Positions 1-8,097 of a stretch of 62,033 nt of DNA are shown one piece after another. The position numbers were made by a program, and so were the translations under genes. The notes below the pieces were generated by a model. The model made no database searches, was not told the origin of the DNA, and was given only the letters and a program-made list of their open reading frames with translations. Numbering within the stretch: the stretch's first letter is position 1; every line of letters begins with the position of its first letter. The stretch lies in assembly GCA_948444795.1 (NCBI GenBank), contig CAOJUX010000004.1, positions 1 through 62,033 on the forward strand. The letters run 5' to 3'. The DNA is from an uncultured Erysipelotrichaceae bacterium. GTDB taxonomy: Bacteria; Bacillota_I; Bacilli_A; RF39; UBA660.

Positions 1-2
1 AA

Positions 3-101
3 GTAATAGTTGATGAATTTATTGATAAGGTTTATGTTGGAGTTTATGATAAAGACACAAAAACACGAGATATTGAAATAGAATGGAATTTAGAATTTTA
101 A
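3..101 (+). CDS. C-terminal tail of a serine recombinase, cut by the window edge
   Basis: Only the last 32 residues are present. They read as a run of alternating beta-strand residues with a VDEFIDKVYVG start and an EIEWNLEF end. This is the usual terminal strand pattern of large serine recombinases, and it matches the layout of the complete recombinase at 3991-5556, whose last residues are ERIYIYQDKQ followed by an IIFTF strand. It lies just upstream of the amidase gene, in the same relative position that the complete recombinase has to its own right attachment site. The inference is that a second related element ends here. The family call rests on a short match, so other beta-rich proteins are possible. 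Confidence 0.55.
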   Translation, partial: VIVDEFIDKVYVGVYDKDTKTRDIEIEWNLEF

Positions 102-109
102 GGTAGAAA

Positions 110-1228
110 ATGATAATTTGGGCTTTTCCGATTCCTGCACATGGTGGTGAAGATCCAGGAACAAGTGGTAATGGAATAGTAGAAAAAGATTTAACTTTAA
201 AAATAAGTCAATATATGCATGATAGACTTAATGATTTAGGTATTGAAAATAGCATGACTAGAACAAATGATGAAACATTATCTCCAAGTGTAAGACCTGG
301 AAGAACACAAGGATTTTATGGTAAAGACAATGATGTTATTGTTGTATCTAATCACATAAATGCAGGAGGTGGCGATGGTGCAGAAGTAATATATGCTTTA
401 CGTAATAGTGATAGATTGTCTAGATTAATAAGTGATAATATAAGTGCTACTGGTCAAAATGTTCGTAAATATTATCAAAGAAGACTTCCAAGTAATCCTA
501 ATTTAGATTATTACTATATGCTTAGAGAAACACCTAATAATGAATCTGTTATAGTTGAGTATGGATTTGCTGATACGCCAGCTGATGCAACTTTTTTAAA
601 AAATAATTGGGAAAACTTAGCAGAAGCTGTAGTAAAGTCTTTAGCTACATATATTGGAGTTCCTTATACACCAAAGGTAACAGGTAATGTTTATGTAGTA
701 AAAGCAGGAGACACTTTATGGAATATTGCCAGAAATAATGGCTTAACTGTTAATGAATTAAAAGAATTAAATAATTTAAAGTCTAATGCTTTATCAATAG
801 GACAAGTACTAAAAATATCAAAAGATACAGGTACTAATGAAAATAATGATGAATATATTGTAAAATCAGGAGATTCGCTATATGCAATTGCTCGAAAATA
901 TAATACTACAGTAGATGAATTAAAAAGAATAAATAATTTAACTTCTAATAATTTATCTATTGGACAGGTATTAAAATTGAAAAGCAATACTATAGAAACT
1001 CCAGTTACACAAAATACCTATATTGTTAAGTCAGGAGATAGTTTATATAAAATTGCAAATATGTATGGTATAAGTGTAGATGACTTAAAGAAAGCCAATA
1101 ATTTGAGTAGTAATTTATTATCAATAGGTCAAAGGCTTATAATTCCAAGTAATGCTAATTCAGAGAAAGTTTATACTGTTAAAGCGGGTGATACAATTTT
1201 TATGGGGAATAATGAGTATATAATATAA
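110..1228 (+). pseudogene. N-acetylmuramoyl-L-alanine amidase with LysM repeats, interrupted by a recombinase element
   Basis: The protein would cleave the amide bond between N-acetylmuramic acid and the stem peptide. An Amidase_3 domain covers residues 1-185 with zinc ligands H11, E25 and H82 and catalytic E150. Three complete LysM repeats follow (about 195-238, 246-289, 300-343). The fourth begins with VYTVKAGDT and then changes abruptly to IFMGNNEYII, encoded by the inserted element. The missing rest of that repeat lies at 5559-5684, and joining the two at the shared GGTGATACA restores a complete LysM and a natural stop. The N-terminus (WAFPIPAHGG) also departs from the family pattern, where strand one normally reads like IxIDPGHGG. 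No signal peptide is seen. The truncated product may still be made, since the catalytic domain and three LysMs are intact. Confidence 0.85.
1187..1195 (+). repeat. Left attachment core (attL)
   Basis: The 9-base GGTGATACA encodes Gly-Asp-Thr of the fourth LysM repeat. The same 9 bases occur at 5568-5576. Sequence homologous to the amidase lies to the left, and element sequence to the right. Confidence 0.8.
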
Positions 1229-1245
1229 AAATATTAATGAAATTT

Positions 1246-1274
1246 AAGGCATTTAGAAGAAAAATGCCTTTTAA
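1246..1274 (+). terminator. Hairpin at the left end of the element
   Basis: AAGGCATTT pairs with AAATGCCTT around a 7-base loop and is followed by a short T run. It would stop transcription entering from the interrupted amidase gene. Confidence 0.6.
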
Positions 1275-1276
1275 CA

Positions 1277-1285
1277 TGTTATAAT
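1277..1285 (+). promoter_or_regulatory. Extended -10 promoter of the cargo operon
   Basis: TGTTATAAT is a perfect extended -10 element, 35 bases before the ATG of the nuclease-like gene. No good -35 hexamer is visible at 17 bases, which fits an extended -10 promoter. Confidence 0.5.
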
Positions 1286-1320
1286 ATTAAGCAATTAAAA
1301 CTTTATCAGGAGGTATTATA

Positions 1321-2565
1321 ATGATTCAAATAATTTCTTTAAATGATAGATTAAAAAGTATATTTTTAGAAAATAAAGATATAAAAGTTACTACTTTTTC
1401 TGATTATCAATCATTTGATATGTATGATATTAATATTATAAATTTAAATTCGGCAGAAATTTGGAGATGTAATGATTCACAAATAAGTGGATTAAATATA
1501 AAAGATGATTTGATTCCTTTAAAGCAGTCAATAAAATCAAGTAATACTAAAACTATAATTGTAATGCCACTTAATCACACTTTTAATTATAATAAGCCAT
1601 ATTATAAGGATAACTTTGGTAGTTGCAAAAAATTGAAAAATTTAAATTTATTAATAACAAAAATACTAAAAGATTATATATGTGATGAAATTCTAGAATA
1701 TACTTATGATAAGTGCAAAACTACAATTAATGGTTTTATATTTAATGCAGACTTTTATTTTAGTAATATTAATAAAGAACAGATTTTATTAGTTTCTGAT
1801 AGTGGGAATAAGACAAATACTTATATAAATGGTAATATAGTAATAACTACAATTAATTTATTTGATTTTGAATCAAGAGAAAGTGCTTATGAAAAATTAA
1901 CATCATTTATAAAAACTATATATAAGTTAGAAAATGAAGAATCATTGCCAGATTGGTTGAATGAGATAAATTTTTTTGATGATAAAATATATATTGATAA
2001 AATTGAAATAGCAAAAAAAGAAATAGAAAAACTGAAAAAAGAAATAAGTGATAATCAATTAAAACTAGAAAAAAATAATAGAATAAAAGGGATTTTATAT
2101 AAAACTGGAAATGAGTTAAATGAGGAAATCATTAATATACTGGAGGATATTCTAAAAGAACATAACGATTTTGATGATATTTATGAAGAAGATTATAAGT
2201 TTATAAGTGATAATATTACATTTATTGTAGAAACAAAGGGTTTAAATAATGAAGTGTCTGGTCAAAATGTTACAGATGCATTTTCACATTTAACTATTTA
2301 TGAAGACAAGTTAGAAAAGGAAAATAAAGAAGAGAAAACAAAATGTTTATTTTTTGTTGCTAGTGAACGCAAGAAAAATATAAAAGATAGAAAGAAAATC
2401 AATTCTAGACAAGAAACTATAGCAAAGAGAAATAATACATTAATTATAGACACACCTACTTTTTTGAATCTTTATGATGATTTTTTAAATAATAAAATTT
2501 CTAAAGATGAAATAATTGAAATATTTAAAGAACAGTTTGGTGTTATTGATTACAAAAGAAAGTAG
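1321..2565 (+). CDS. PD-(D/E)XK nuclease-like protein, element cargo
   Basis: The protein has 414 residues with a strong AGGAGG ribosome binding site. Residues 1-200 form an alpha/beta N-terminal part of unknown type. A helical linker at about 225-255 leads to a C-terminal domain that looks like a restriction-endonuclease fold. It starts with GILYKTGNELNEEIINILED, then EEDYKF, FIVETKG and a GQNVTDAFSHL helix, and ends with strand TLIIDTPTFLNLYDDF. The E-T-K of FIVETKG fits the (D/E)-x-K signature, with an acidic residue from EEDY as the metal partner. This module is common in stand-alone defence or genome-maintenance proteins. It sits first in the element's cargo. A defence role is inference; the substrate is unknown. 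Confidence 0.55.
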   Translation: MIQIISLNDRLKSIFLENKDIKVTTFSDYQSFDMYDINIINLNSAEIWRCNDSQISGLNIKDDLIPLKQSIKSSNTKTIIVMPLNHTFNYNKPYYKDNFGSCKKLKNLNLLITKILKDYICDEILEYTYDKCKTTINGFIFNADFYFSNINKEQILLVSDSGNKTNTYINGNIVITTINLFDFESRESAYEKLTSFIKTIYKLENEESLPDWLNEINFFDDKIYIDKIEIAKKEIEKLKKEISDNQLKLEKNNRIKGILYKTGNELNEEIINILEDILKEHNDFDDIYEEDYKFISDNITFIVETKGLNNEVSGQNVTDAFSHLTIYEDKLEKENKEEKTKCLFFVASERKKNIKDRKKINSRQETIAKRNNTLIIDTPTFLNLYDDFLNNKISKDEIIEIFKEQFGVIDYKRK

Positions 2566-2646
2566 TTGTTGAAAATAATTAAATGCCATAATTTTTTATT
2601 TAATTATTAGCATAAAAATTAGAATTTATAGAGTAAGGTGATAAAG

Positions 2647-3357
2647 ATGAGAAAAGTTTTAGAAACAAATTTGTGTAAAATAAATTATTCAGAGAGTTTA
2701 GAAAAATTAGCAGAAGCAACTGTTCAATTACTTGAACAAAAGATAATTGAATATAAATTGTTTTTTGATTTATCTACTAGTGAGCAGACAACTGTTAATT
2801 ATTTTGATACTGTAGAAGAATTTAGAAGATTTATATATGAAATTAGAGGCGAAAGGGATTCATTGCCTGAATATGCTAGAGGAACTTATGATAATGGAAT
2901 GATTAATGCATGTGTGAATCCTAAATTTCAATTAAAAAGATTATATACTGCTAGTCATGAGTTATTTCACATATTATATATGAAATATGTATTAAATAAT
3001 GATTATTCAAAAAGAATAGTTTGGTATGATGAAGGTATGGCACAATTTATGTCAGGAGAAAAAGATTCGTTAACTGATGATGCTTTTAAAGACTTTTATT
3101 TGAATGTACAGGAAAAAACAAAAATAATACCACAGATGAACAGTTTAGAACATGGAAATTCTTTTGTTAATGAAAACTATAATGGTTATGATTTAAGTTA
3201 TTTATCTATAAAATATTTATCAGAAGTGTTGAGTGCTGAGAAGTTTAAAGATTTAATGTCCAATTTTTCAAAGATTAGTCAACTTGGTAATGATGTAATT
3301 CATAAAATGTTTAGTTATTATGATGAAAAGTTAGAAAACACAATTGTAAAAAAATAA
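2647..3357 (+). CDS. Gluzincin-type zinc metallopeptidase, element cargo
   Basis: The sequence has 236 residues. SHELFHILY holds an HExxH zinc motif at about residue 108, and WYDEGMAQFMSGE downstream supplies the third glutamate ligand and the conserved Gly/Ala of MA-clan peptidases. No signal peptide or membrane segment is seen, so it is probably cytoplasmic. The ATG at 2647 is chosen because AAGGTG lies 6 bases upstream; the in-frame GTG at 2638 would overlap that site. It is 81 bases downstream of the nuclease-like gene with no clear promoter between them, so the two probably form a cargo operon. The natural substrate is unknown; a regulatory protease that cuts a partner protein is one possibility. 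Confidence 0.7.
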   Translation: MRKVLETNLCKINYSESLEKLAEATVQLLEQKIIEYKLFFDLSTSEQTTVNYFDTVEEFRRFIYEIRGERDSLPEYARGTYDNGMINACVNPKFQLKRLYTASHELFHILYMKYVLNNDYSKRIVWYDEGMAQFMSGEKDSLTDDAFKDFYLNVQEKTKIIPQMNSLEHGNSFVNENYNGYDLSYLSIKYLSEVLSAEKFKDLMSNFSKISQLGNDVIHKMFSYYDEKLENTIVKK

Positions 3358-3370
3358 ATTAAAATTTAAT

Positions 3371-3415
3371 CATCCTATAAGATTTAGTGAAAACTAGAAG
3401 CTAGGATGTTTTTTT
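3371..3415 (+). terminator. Terminator after the metallopeptidase
   Basis: CATCCTA and TAGGATG pair across a 24-base loop and are followed by seven Ts. Confidence 0.55.
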
Positions 3416-3811
3416 GTACTTGAAATTATTGTTATTATTAGTCTTGTCCTATATATCATCCTACTTTGTAGGATGAATTTTACAAGTGTAAAATCAGTTT
3501 TGTGTATTGTAATTTCTTATGTAATAAGGGATTAATTGCATATGATACACAAACTTCTTATCCTGCTGTTTCATATTTAATTAAATTATGAATATTTTTA
3601 GGATGATAGACAAAACTTTTTATAGTGTAGGACTTGACTCGTCTTTTTATAGGAGGTATCATGCATCATGCAAAAAGGAGATGATGCTTATGAAGATTAT
3701 AATGGAGGTTTATGATAATAAGTAATATTGTTAGGTATGTTGTAAACATACTAAATAATATTACTAAAACAAAATTTAAAGCCATAGAATTTATTGGAGG
3801 TATTAAACTCT
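3416..3811 (+). other. Noncoding region of the element with repeated TAGGATGA motifs
   Basis: About 400 bases without a convincing gene. At 3456-3476 there is a perfect 9-base inverted repeat (TCATCCTAC, TTT, GTAGGATGA) not followed by a T run. The motif pair GTCCTA plus ATCATCCTA occurs at 3446-3463 and again on the opposite strand between about 3598 and 3631. Two very short reading frames with ribosome binding sites, starting near 3661 and 3687, precede the small gene at 3812. The layout suggests protein binding sites or a structured transcript upstream of the recombinase. Confidence 0.4.
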
Positions 3812-3991
3812 ATGGTTAAATACAAGGTTAATTTGAAGTTTAAAGAAAATGGAAAATCTTTAAATGAAACAATAACTAATGTATTAAAAATTGAACTAGA
3901 AAAAAGAATAAATACGACTTGCAATATATTAAAAAAGGAGTTACCATTCATGCATACTCATTATTCCCAAAATGAAGGGAGTAGTAATTAG
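3812..3991 (+). CDS. Small protein upstream of the recombinase
   Basis: A 59-residue basic protein. The start ATG lies 7 bases after GGAGGT, which is a better choice than the TTG at 3794. A beta-like start (MVKYKVNLKFKENGKS) is followed by a helix (LNETITNVLKIELEKR). Small proteins of this shape are often encoded directly before serine recombinases in clostridial and Bacilli elements, including the TnpW group of Tn4451-type elements; membership in that group is not established here. The stop codon shares one base with the GTG start of the recombinase, which indicates translational coupling. A role as accessory or directionality factor is inference. Confidence 0.6.
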   Translation: MVKYKVNLKFKENGKSLNETITNVLKIELEKRINTTCNILKKELPFMHTHYSQNEGSSN

Positions 3992-5556
3992 TGCTAGGGA
4001 ATAGTAGTTTTAAAGTAGGAATATATATAAGATTATCAAGAGATGATGGAAATATTGAATCTGATAGTATTGTTAGTCAAAGAAGTATACTTAATCAATA
4101 TGTTAATGAAAATAACTACAATATAATAGAAGAATATGTTGATGATGGGTTTACTGGAACTAATTTTGAAAGACCTTCCTTTAAAAGAATGATTAAAGAT
4201 ATTGAACTTGGTAAAATCAATATGATTATTACTAAAGATATGTCAAGACTTGGTAGAGATTATATAGGTACTGGTGAACTTATTGAAAAGTATTTTCCAA
4301 ATAAAAACGTAAGGTATATTGCCATTAACGATGGTATTGATACATTTATAGATAACACCAACAACGATATAGCACCATTTAAAGCAATAATGAATGATAT
4401 GTATGCTAAAGATATTTCTAAAAAAGTTAAAACAAGTTTACATTCCAGAATGAAAGAAGGACTATATGTATCAGGAAGATGTCCTTTTGGTTATATGAAA
4501 GATCCAATTAATAAAAATCATTTAGTTATAAATGAAGAACAAGCAGAAACTGTTAAATTAATATTTGAGTTAGCACTTAAAGGCAACACATATCACTTTA
4601 TAGCACAAGAATTAACTAAAAGAAAAATTAAAACACCAGCATCCTATTACAACTATGTTTGGAATACAAAATGTATAAATAATAATTGTATATCACAAGA
4701 ATATGGTGTATGGGTTGATACAACGATTAAAGCAATTCTAACTAATCGGATATATGTTGGTGACACAGTTCAAGGCAAGACTAAAAAGATTAATTATAAA
4801 CTTAAAAAAACAGTTAAAAATAGTCCTAATGATTATATTATTGTTGAAAATACACATGAAGCAATTATTGATAGGGATACTTTTAATTATGTACAAACAC
4901 TTTTACCTAAAAATGTTAAAAGACCAGAGAAGAAAAGATTTTATTTATTAGATGGACTTTTGTATTGTGGAGACTGCAAACATCGAATAACTATTAGATA
5001 TCAAAATAAAACTGGAAGAAGTTATACAACTTGCGATTATTATAGAACTTACTCAAAATATCATGTTTGTACAACGCATACTAATAATTATGAAGTATTA
5101 GAAAATGTTATTTTAGAAAATGTTAAAGATGTGTGTAAAAAATATTTAGATAAGAATAAGGTAAAAGAGTCTATTGGTAATATAGAGTTTGAAGATAAAA
5201 CTTTAAAGATTAAAAAACAAATTGAAAGTCTAGAAATATCAAATAATAAACTAACTGAAACATTAGATAAAAACTATATGAATATGTTAAAAGGTATTAT
5301 TGATGAAGAACAATATGTAAGAATAAGTGAAAATCTAAAACAAGAAATAGAAAACAATAAACTAGGTATTGATAATCTAAAAAATGAACAGATAAGTGAA
5401 AATAAAATAGATAATAAAACAATAGAAAAGTATATTAATGAATTTTTATCACTTGAAAATCCAACTAGAGAATTAATAATAAATTTAGTTGAAAGAATTT
5501 ATATCTATCAAGATAAGCAGATAGATATTATATTTACATTTAAAAATGTTACATAA
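3991..5556 (+). CDS. Large serine recombinase (site-specific integrase)
   Basis: The 521-residue protein carries out integration and excision of the element. The resolvase domain (about 7-160) has VGIYIRLSRDD with nucleophile S16 and the DMSRLGRDYIGTG helix. The recombinase domain (about 165-290) begins at GYMKDP. A zinc beta ribbon has CGDC at 325-328 and later cysteines near 348 and 360. A coiled coil covers about 395-470. The length and order are normal for the family. Start is GTG with a GGGAG site, coupled to the preceding small gene. Its C-terminal end lies next to the right attachment core. The target, deduced from the interrupted gene, is a LysM Gly-Asp-Thr codon run. Confidence 0.95.
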   Translation: MLGNSSFKVGIYIRLSRDDGNIESDSIVSQRSILNQYVNENNYNIIEEYVDDGFTGTNFERPSFKRMIKDIELGKINMIITKDMSRLGRDYIGTGELIEKYFPNKNVRYIAINDGIDTFIDNTNNDIAPFKAIMNDMYAKDISKKVKTSLHSRMKEGLYVSGRCPFGYMKDPINKNHLVINEEQAETVKLIFELALKGNTYHFIAQELTKRKIKTPASYYNYVWNTKCINNNCISQEYGVWVDTTIKAILTNRIYVGDTVQGKTKKINYKLKKTVKNSPNDYIIVENTHEAIIDRDTFNYVQTLLPKNVKRPEKKRFYLLDGLLYCGDCKHRITIRYQNKTGRSYTTCDYYRTYSKYHVCTTHTNNYEVLENVILENVKDVCKKYLDKNKVKESIGNIEFEDKTLKIKKQIESLEISNNKLTETLDKNYMNMLKGIIDEEQYVRISENLKQEIENNKLGIDNLKNEQISENKIDNKTIEKYINEFLSLENPTRELIINLVERIYIYQDKQIDIIFTFKNVT

Positions 5557-5558
5557 AA

Positions 5559-5684
5559 AGTGTATCTGGTGATACATTATATAGTATAGCAAGGGCAAAT
5601 AATACTACTGTTAGTGATATATTAAAAGCAAATAATTTACAAAGTAGTCAGTTAAGTATAGGACAACAACTTTTAATACCTTAG
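5559..5684 (+). pseudogene. Displaced 3' end of the amidase gene (LysM tail)
   Basis: The frame reads SVSGDTLYSIARANN, then TTVSDILKANNLQSS, then QLSIGQQLLIP and a stop. This is a LysM repeat lacking its first strand and lacking any start codon. Joined at GGTGATACA to the sequence ending at 1195 it completes the fourth LysM repeat, giving a protein of about 397 residues. It is followed by the host gene's own terminator. Confidence 0.9.
5568..5576 (+). repeat. Right attachment core (attR)
   Basis: GGTGATACA is identical to the left core at 1187-1195 and in the same LysM reading frame. Host sequence continues to the right. Confidence 0.8.
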
Positions 5685-5685
5685 A

Positions 5686-5709
5686 AATGTTCTTGTAGAA
5701 CATTTTTTT
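5686..5709 (+). terminator. Terminator of the amidase gene
   Basis: AATGTTCT, TGT, AGAACATT forms an 8-base stem followed by seven Ts. Confidence 0.85.
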
Positions 5710-5730
5710 AAATAAAAAAGCCATTGAGGC

Positions 5731-6153
5731 TTAATATAATTCTTTACATTCACCAGGATTCGGTTTATAAAAACAGTGATTTTTATAACTCCCAGCTAAA
5801 TCTTGATCATACCACACTTGTTTACATGTTGTATTTTTAGCAGGGGCATAGAACCATAAAGCATGTGTTGCTGGATAATAATATTCACCTCTTAATACTC
5901 TTTCTGCTAAATTTTTTTCTAACGCTGTTGGAGATGCTTGAAATAAAGAACTGTTAATACCTGAAAATTGATTTTTTTGATAGATGGCATCAGTAATACT
6001 TCTTACATTTTTAAAGGTTAAACAATTAGCTATAGTTCTATTTACTACAACATTGCCAACCATTAACATTCCTAAGTTTCCTTCAGCAAGTGCTTCAGAT
6101 CTTATAATTCTTGCAAGTAGTTCTAATTCTTTAGTAGTATAATTTGTTATCAT
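5731..6153 (-). CDS. SleB/CwlJ-type cell wall hydrolase
   Basis: The 140-residue protein is a stand-alone Hydrolase_2 domain, the catalytic module of spore cortex lytic enzymes SleB and CwlJ. The conserved start LARIIRSEALAEGNLGM has the catalytic glutamate in RSEA, then VGNVVVNR, NQFSGI, ATHALWFYAP and a C-terminal CFYKPN. No signal peptide or LysM is present, as in CwlJ. The ATG is preceded by AGGTGAT. It lies head to head with the tRNA-Trp region and next to the amidase gene, so this is a small cluster of wall-remodelling genes. Spore formation cannot be deduced from this gene alone. Confidence 0.85.
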   Translation of the reverse strand: MITNYTTKELELLARIIRSEALAEGNLGMLMVGNVVVNRTIANCLTFKNVRSITDAIYQKNQFSGINSSLFQASPTALEKNLAERVLRGEYYYPATHALWFYAPAKNTTCKQVWYDQDLAGSYKNHCFYKPNPGECKELY

Positions 6154-6183
6154 TTTATCACCTAGAATATTGTATGAAAATAA

Positions 6184-6213
6184 TTGATTATTTGTTATGA
6201 ATTATGGTATAAT
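6184..6213 (+). promoter_or_regulatory. Promoter of tRNA-Trp
   Basis: TTGATT and TATAAT are separated by 18 bases, and the tRNA starts 19 bases after the -10. Confidence 0.65.
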
Positions 6214-6231
6214 ATGCTTATTGAAATTATT

Positions 6232-6305
6232 AGGGGATTAGTTAAATGGTATAATAGGAGTCTCCAAAACTTTAGTTGGGAGTTCGATTCTCTCATCCCC
6301 TGCCA
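6232..6305 (+). tRNA. tRNA-Trp(CCA)
   Basis: A 74-base cloverleaf. Acceptor AGGGGAT pairs with ATCCCCT, the anticodon loop is CTCCAAA giving anticodon CCA, the T arm has TTCGATT, the discriminator is G, and CCA is encoded. Only UGG is decoded, in agreement with TGA serving as a stop in this window. Confidence 0.95.
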
Positions 6306-6359
6306 AATGCAAATACACTCCAAAAAGTGGAGTTTAGATAAATTAAGGAGGAAATGAAA

Positions 6360-6455
6360 ATGGAAAATGAAAAAAATTTAGTCAAAGACAGTAGTTTAGA
6401 AAATACACATCATCATGAATATGATGAAATAGAATCAAATGGTATGCATAGATAA
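6360..6455 (+). CDS. Tiny acidic His-containing protein (31 residues)
   Basis: The ATG lies 8 bases after an AAGGAGG site. The product is hydrophilic, with acidic and asparagine residues, a His triplet in NTHHHEYDEIES, and a stop after GMHR. A weak hairpin between it and the tRNA (6317-6335) could separate the two transcripts. I do not recognise it. The excellent ribosome binding site is the main argument for translation; chance is possible for so short a frame. Confidence 0.4.
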   Translation: MENEKNLVKDSSLENTHHHEYDEIESNGMHR

Positions 6456-6754
6456 TTTAATATATAGAAAGGTAATAAGGTAAAAACAGAATTTGAAAAT
6501 TCCTTCTTACCATTGTCAAGTGGAGAAGGAGTTCATAATGGGAACTTTTAAATATTTAAAAACCATGGAAATAAAAAAATCTATGGTTTTTGTTATTTAT
6601 AATATAGGGCGTAAAATATATTTTTAGTACTTAAAACTAATATCTTATTTAAAAAAATAGTTTTTATTAAGTTATTTTTATAAGATAAATTCGAAGTGTT
6701 AAATTTAAATAATAGAAATTATGATATAATTATTTATAGAAAGAGGTATTAAGA
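6456..6754 (+). other. Noncoding stretch with hairpins before murD
   Basis: GGTAATAAGG at 6471-6480 pairs with CCTTCTTACC at 6502-6511 with one mismatch. A terminator follows: AAAACCAT at 6559-6566 pairs with ATGGTTTTT at 6583-6591. The remainder up to murD is AT-rich, with a likely -10 (TATAAT at about 6723-6728). No gene is evident. Confidence 0.5.
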
Positions 6755-8086
6755 ATGATTCAAGAGAAAAAAATATTAATATTAGGGATGGCTAGAAGTG
6801 GAGTCTCCGCCGCTAAGCTACTATCTAAATATAATAATAATATAACTATTACAGATATGAAAGAACAAGATGATAAGATAGTGAAAGAATTAGAAGATTT
6901 AGGTATAAAAGTAGTAATTTCTACTAATCAAGAAGAACTTGTTGACAGTAGTTATGATTTAATGGTTAAAAATCCTGCCATACCAAAAGATAATAAAGCT
7001 GTTTTAAAAGCAAAAGATTTAAATATATCAGTTATAAATGAAGTTGAAGTTGGTTATTCTTTTTTGCCTAAAGATGTTAAAATTGTTGCTATAACTGGCT
7101 CTAATGGTAAAACCACAACAACAACAATGGTTTATGATATTTTAAAAAAGGCTTATGGAAATGTTCATCTGGGAGGTAATATTGGCATTCCTCTTTGTAA
7201 TCTAGTAGAGAACGTTAAAGAAAAAGATATTTTAGTTCTAGAAATATCAGATCATCAATTATTAGATATGGACAATTTCACTGCCAATATTAGTATTTTG
7301 ACTAATTTAAGTCAGGTTCATTTAGATTTTCATGGTAATTATGAAAATTATAAGTTAACTAAGAAAAGAATATTTAATAATCATACAGAAAATAGTATTG
7401 CAATTTTAAACCAAGAAAATGAAGATGTAATGAATTTAACAAAAGATATTGTTTCTAAAAAAATATATTTTTCTTCTAAAAATCCATCTGATGCATATAT
7501 AAATAATAATACTATTATATATAATGGTGAAGAAATAATAAATTTATCAGATATAAGATTAAAAGGTATTCATAATTATGAAAACATAATGGTAGCTATT
7601 ATAGTTTCTAAAATATTTAATGTAAACAATAAAATTATAAAGAATTTTTTAAAAGAATTTAAAGGAGTAGAACATCGTTTGGAATTTGTTGGAGAAATTA
7701 AAGGGCGTAAATTTTATAATGATTCCAAATCAACAAATAATGTATCAACAATTACTGCTTTAAAGTCTTTTACAGAACCAATTATTTTAATAATGGGTGG
7801 CCTTGATAGAAATATTCCGTTTGATGAATTATCTCCTTATTTAGATCATGTAAAACATATTATTTGTTATGGTGAAACTAAAGATAAAATAGAGGATTTT
7901 GCTAAGAAAAATAATATTTTTGTTAATAAAATGACTAATTTAATAGAAGCTAGTAAAAAAGCGTATGAAGTAAGTAGGGAAGGAGATATAATATTGTTAA
8001 GTCCTGCTTGTGCTTCTTGGGATCAATATCCTAATTTTGAAACAAGAGGCGAAGAATTTAAAAGTACTGTTAATACATTAGTTTAG
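6755..8086 (+). CDS. murD: UDP-N-acetylmuramoyl-L-alanine--D-glutamate ligase
   Basis: MurD adds D-glutamate to UDP-MurNAc-L-alanine in the cytoplasm, using ATP. The 443-residue length is normal. The N-terminal Rossmann-like domain starts ILILGMARSGVSAAKLL, the ATP loop is ITGSNGKTTTT near residue 110, the central ligase has HLDFHGNYENY and EHRLEF, and the C-terminal domain has FYNDSKSTN and LLSPACASWDQYPNFE, which are MurD signatures. It starts the murD-murE operon, 11 bases before murE. Confidence 0.95.
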   Translation: MIQEKKILILGMARSGVSAAKLLSKYNNNITITDMKEQDDKIVKELEDLGIKVVISTNQEELVDSSYDLMVKNPAIPKDNKAVLKAKDLNISVINEVEVGYSFLPKDVKIVAITGSNGKTTTTTMVYDILKKAYGNVHLGGNIGIPLCNLVENVKEKDILVLEISDHQLLDMDNFTANISILTNLSQVHLDFHGNYENYKLTKKRIFNNHTENSIAILNQENEDVMNLTKDIVSKKIYFSSKNPSDAYINNNTIIYNGEEIINLSDIRLKGIHNYENIMVAIIVSKIFNVNNKIIKNFLKEFKGVEHRLEFVGEIKGRKFYNDSKSTNNVSTITALKSFTEPIILIMGGLDRNIPFDELSPYLDHVKHIICYGETKDKIEDFAKKNNIFVNKMTNLIEASKKAYEVSREGDIILLSPACASWDQYPNFETRGEEFKSTVNTLV

Positions 8087-8097
8087 GAGGGAAATAT

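Larger units (their letters stand above)
1187..5576 (+). mobile_element. Serine-recombinase mobile element inserted in a LysM codon run
   Basis: The element is about 4.38 kb, measured from one GGTGATACA core to the other. Reading from the left, it holds a hairpin terminator, an extended -10 promoter, a nuclease-like gene, a metallopeptidase gene, a noncoding region with repeats, a 59-residue small gene and a large serine recombinase. The recombinase stop lies 11 bases before the right core, as is typical of such elements. No conjugation or replication genes are present, so it is a minimal integrative element with a two-gene cargo. Boundaries come from reconstruction of the disrupted host gene, not from a database match. 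Confidence 0.85.

Noticed and set aside
6538..6627. 29-codon frame with an AAGGAG site
   Set aside because: It runs through the terminator hairpin at 6559-6591 and its product has no credible features.
6456..6754. T-box riboswitch near tRNA-Trp and murD
   Set aside because: No T-box core sequence is present and murD is not an amino-acid-responsive gene of the usual kind.
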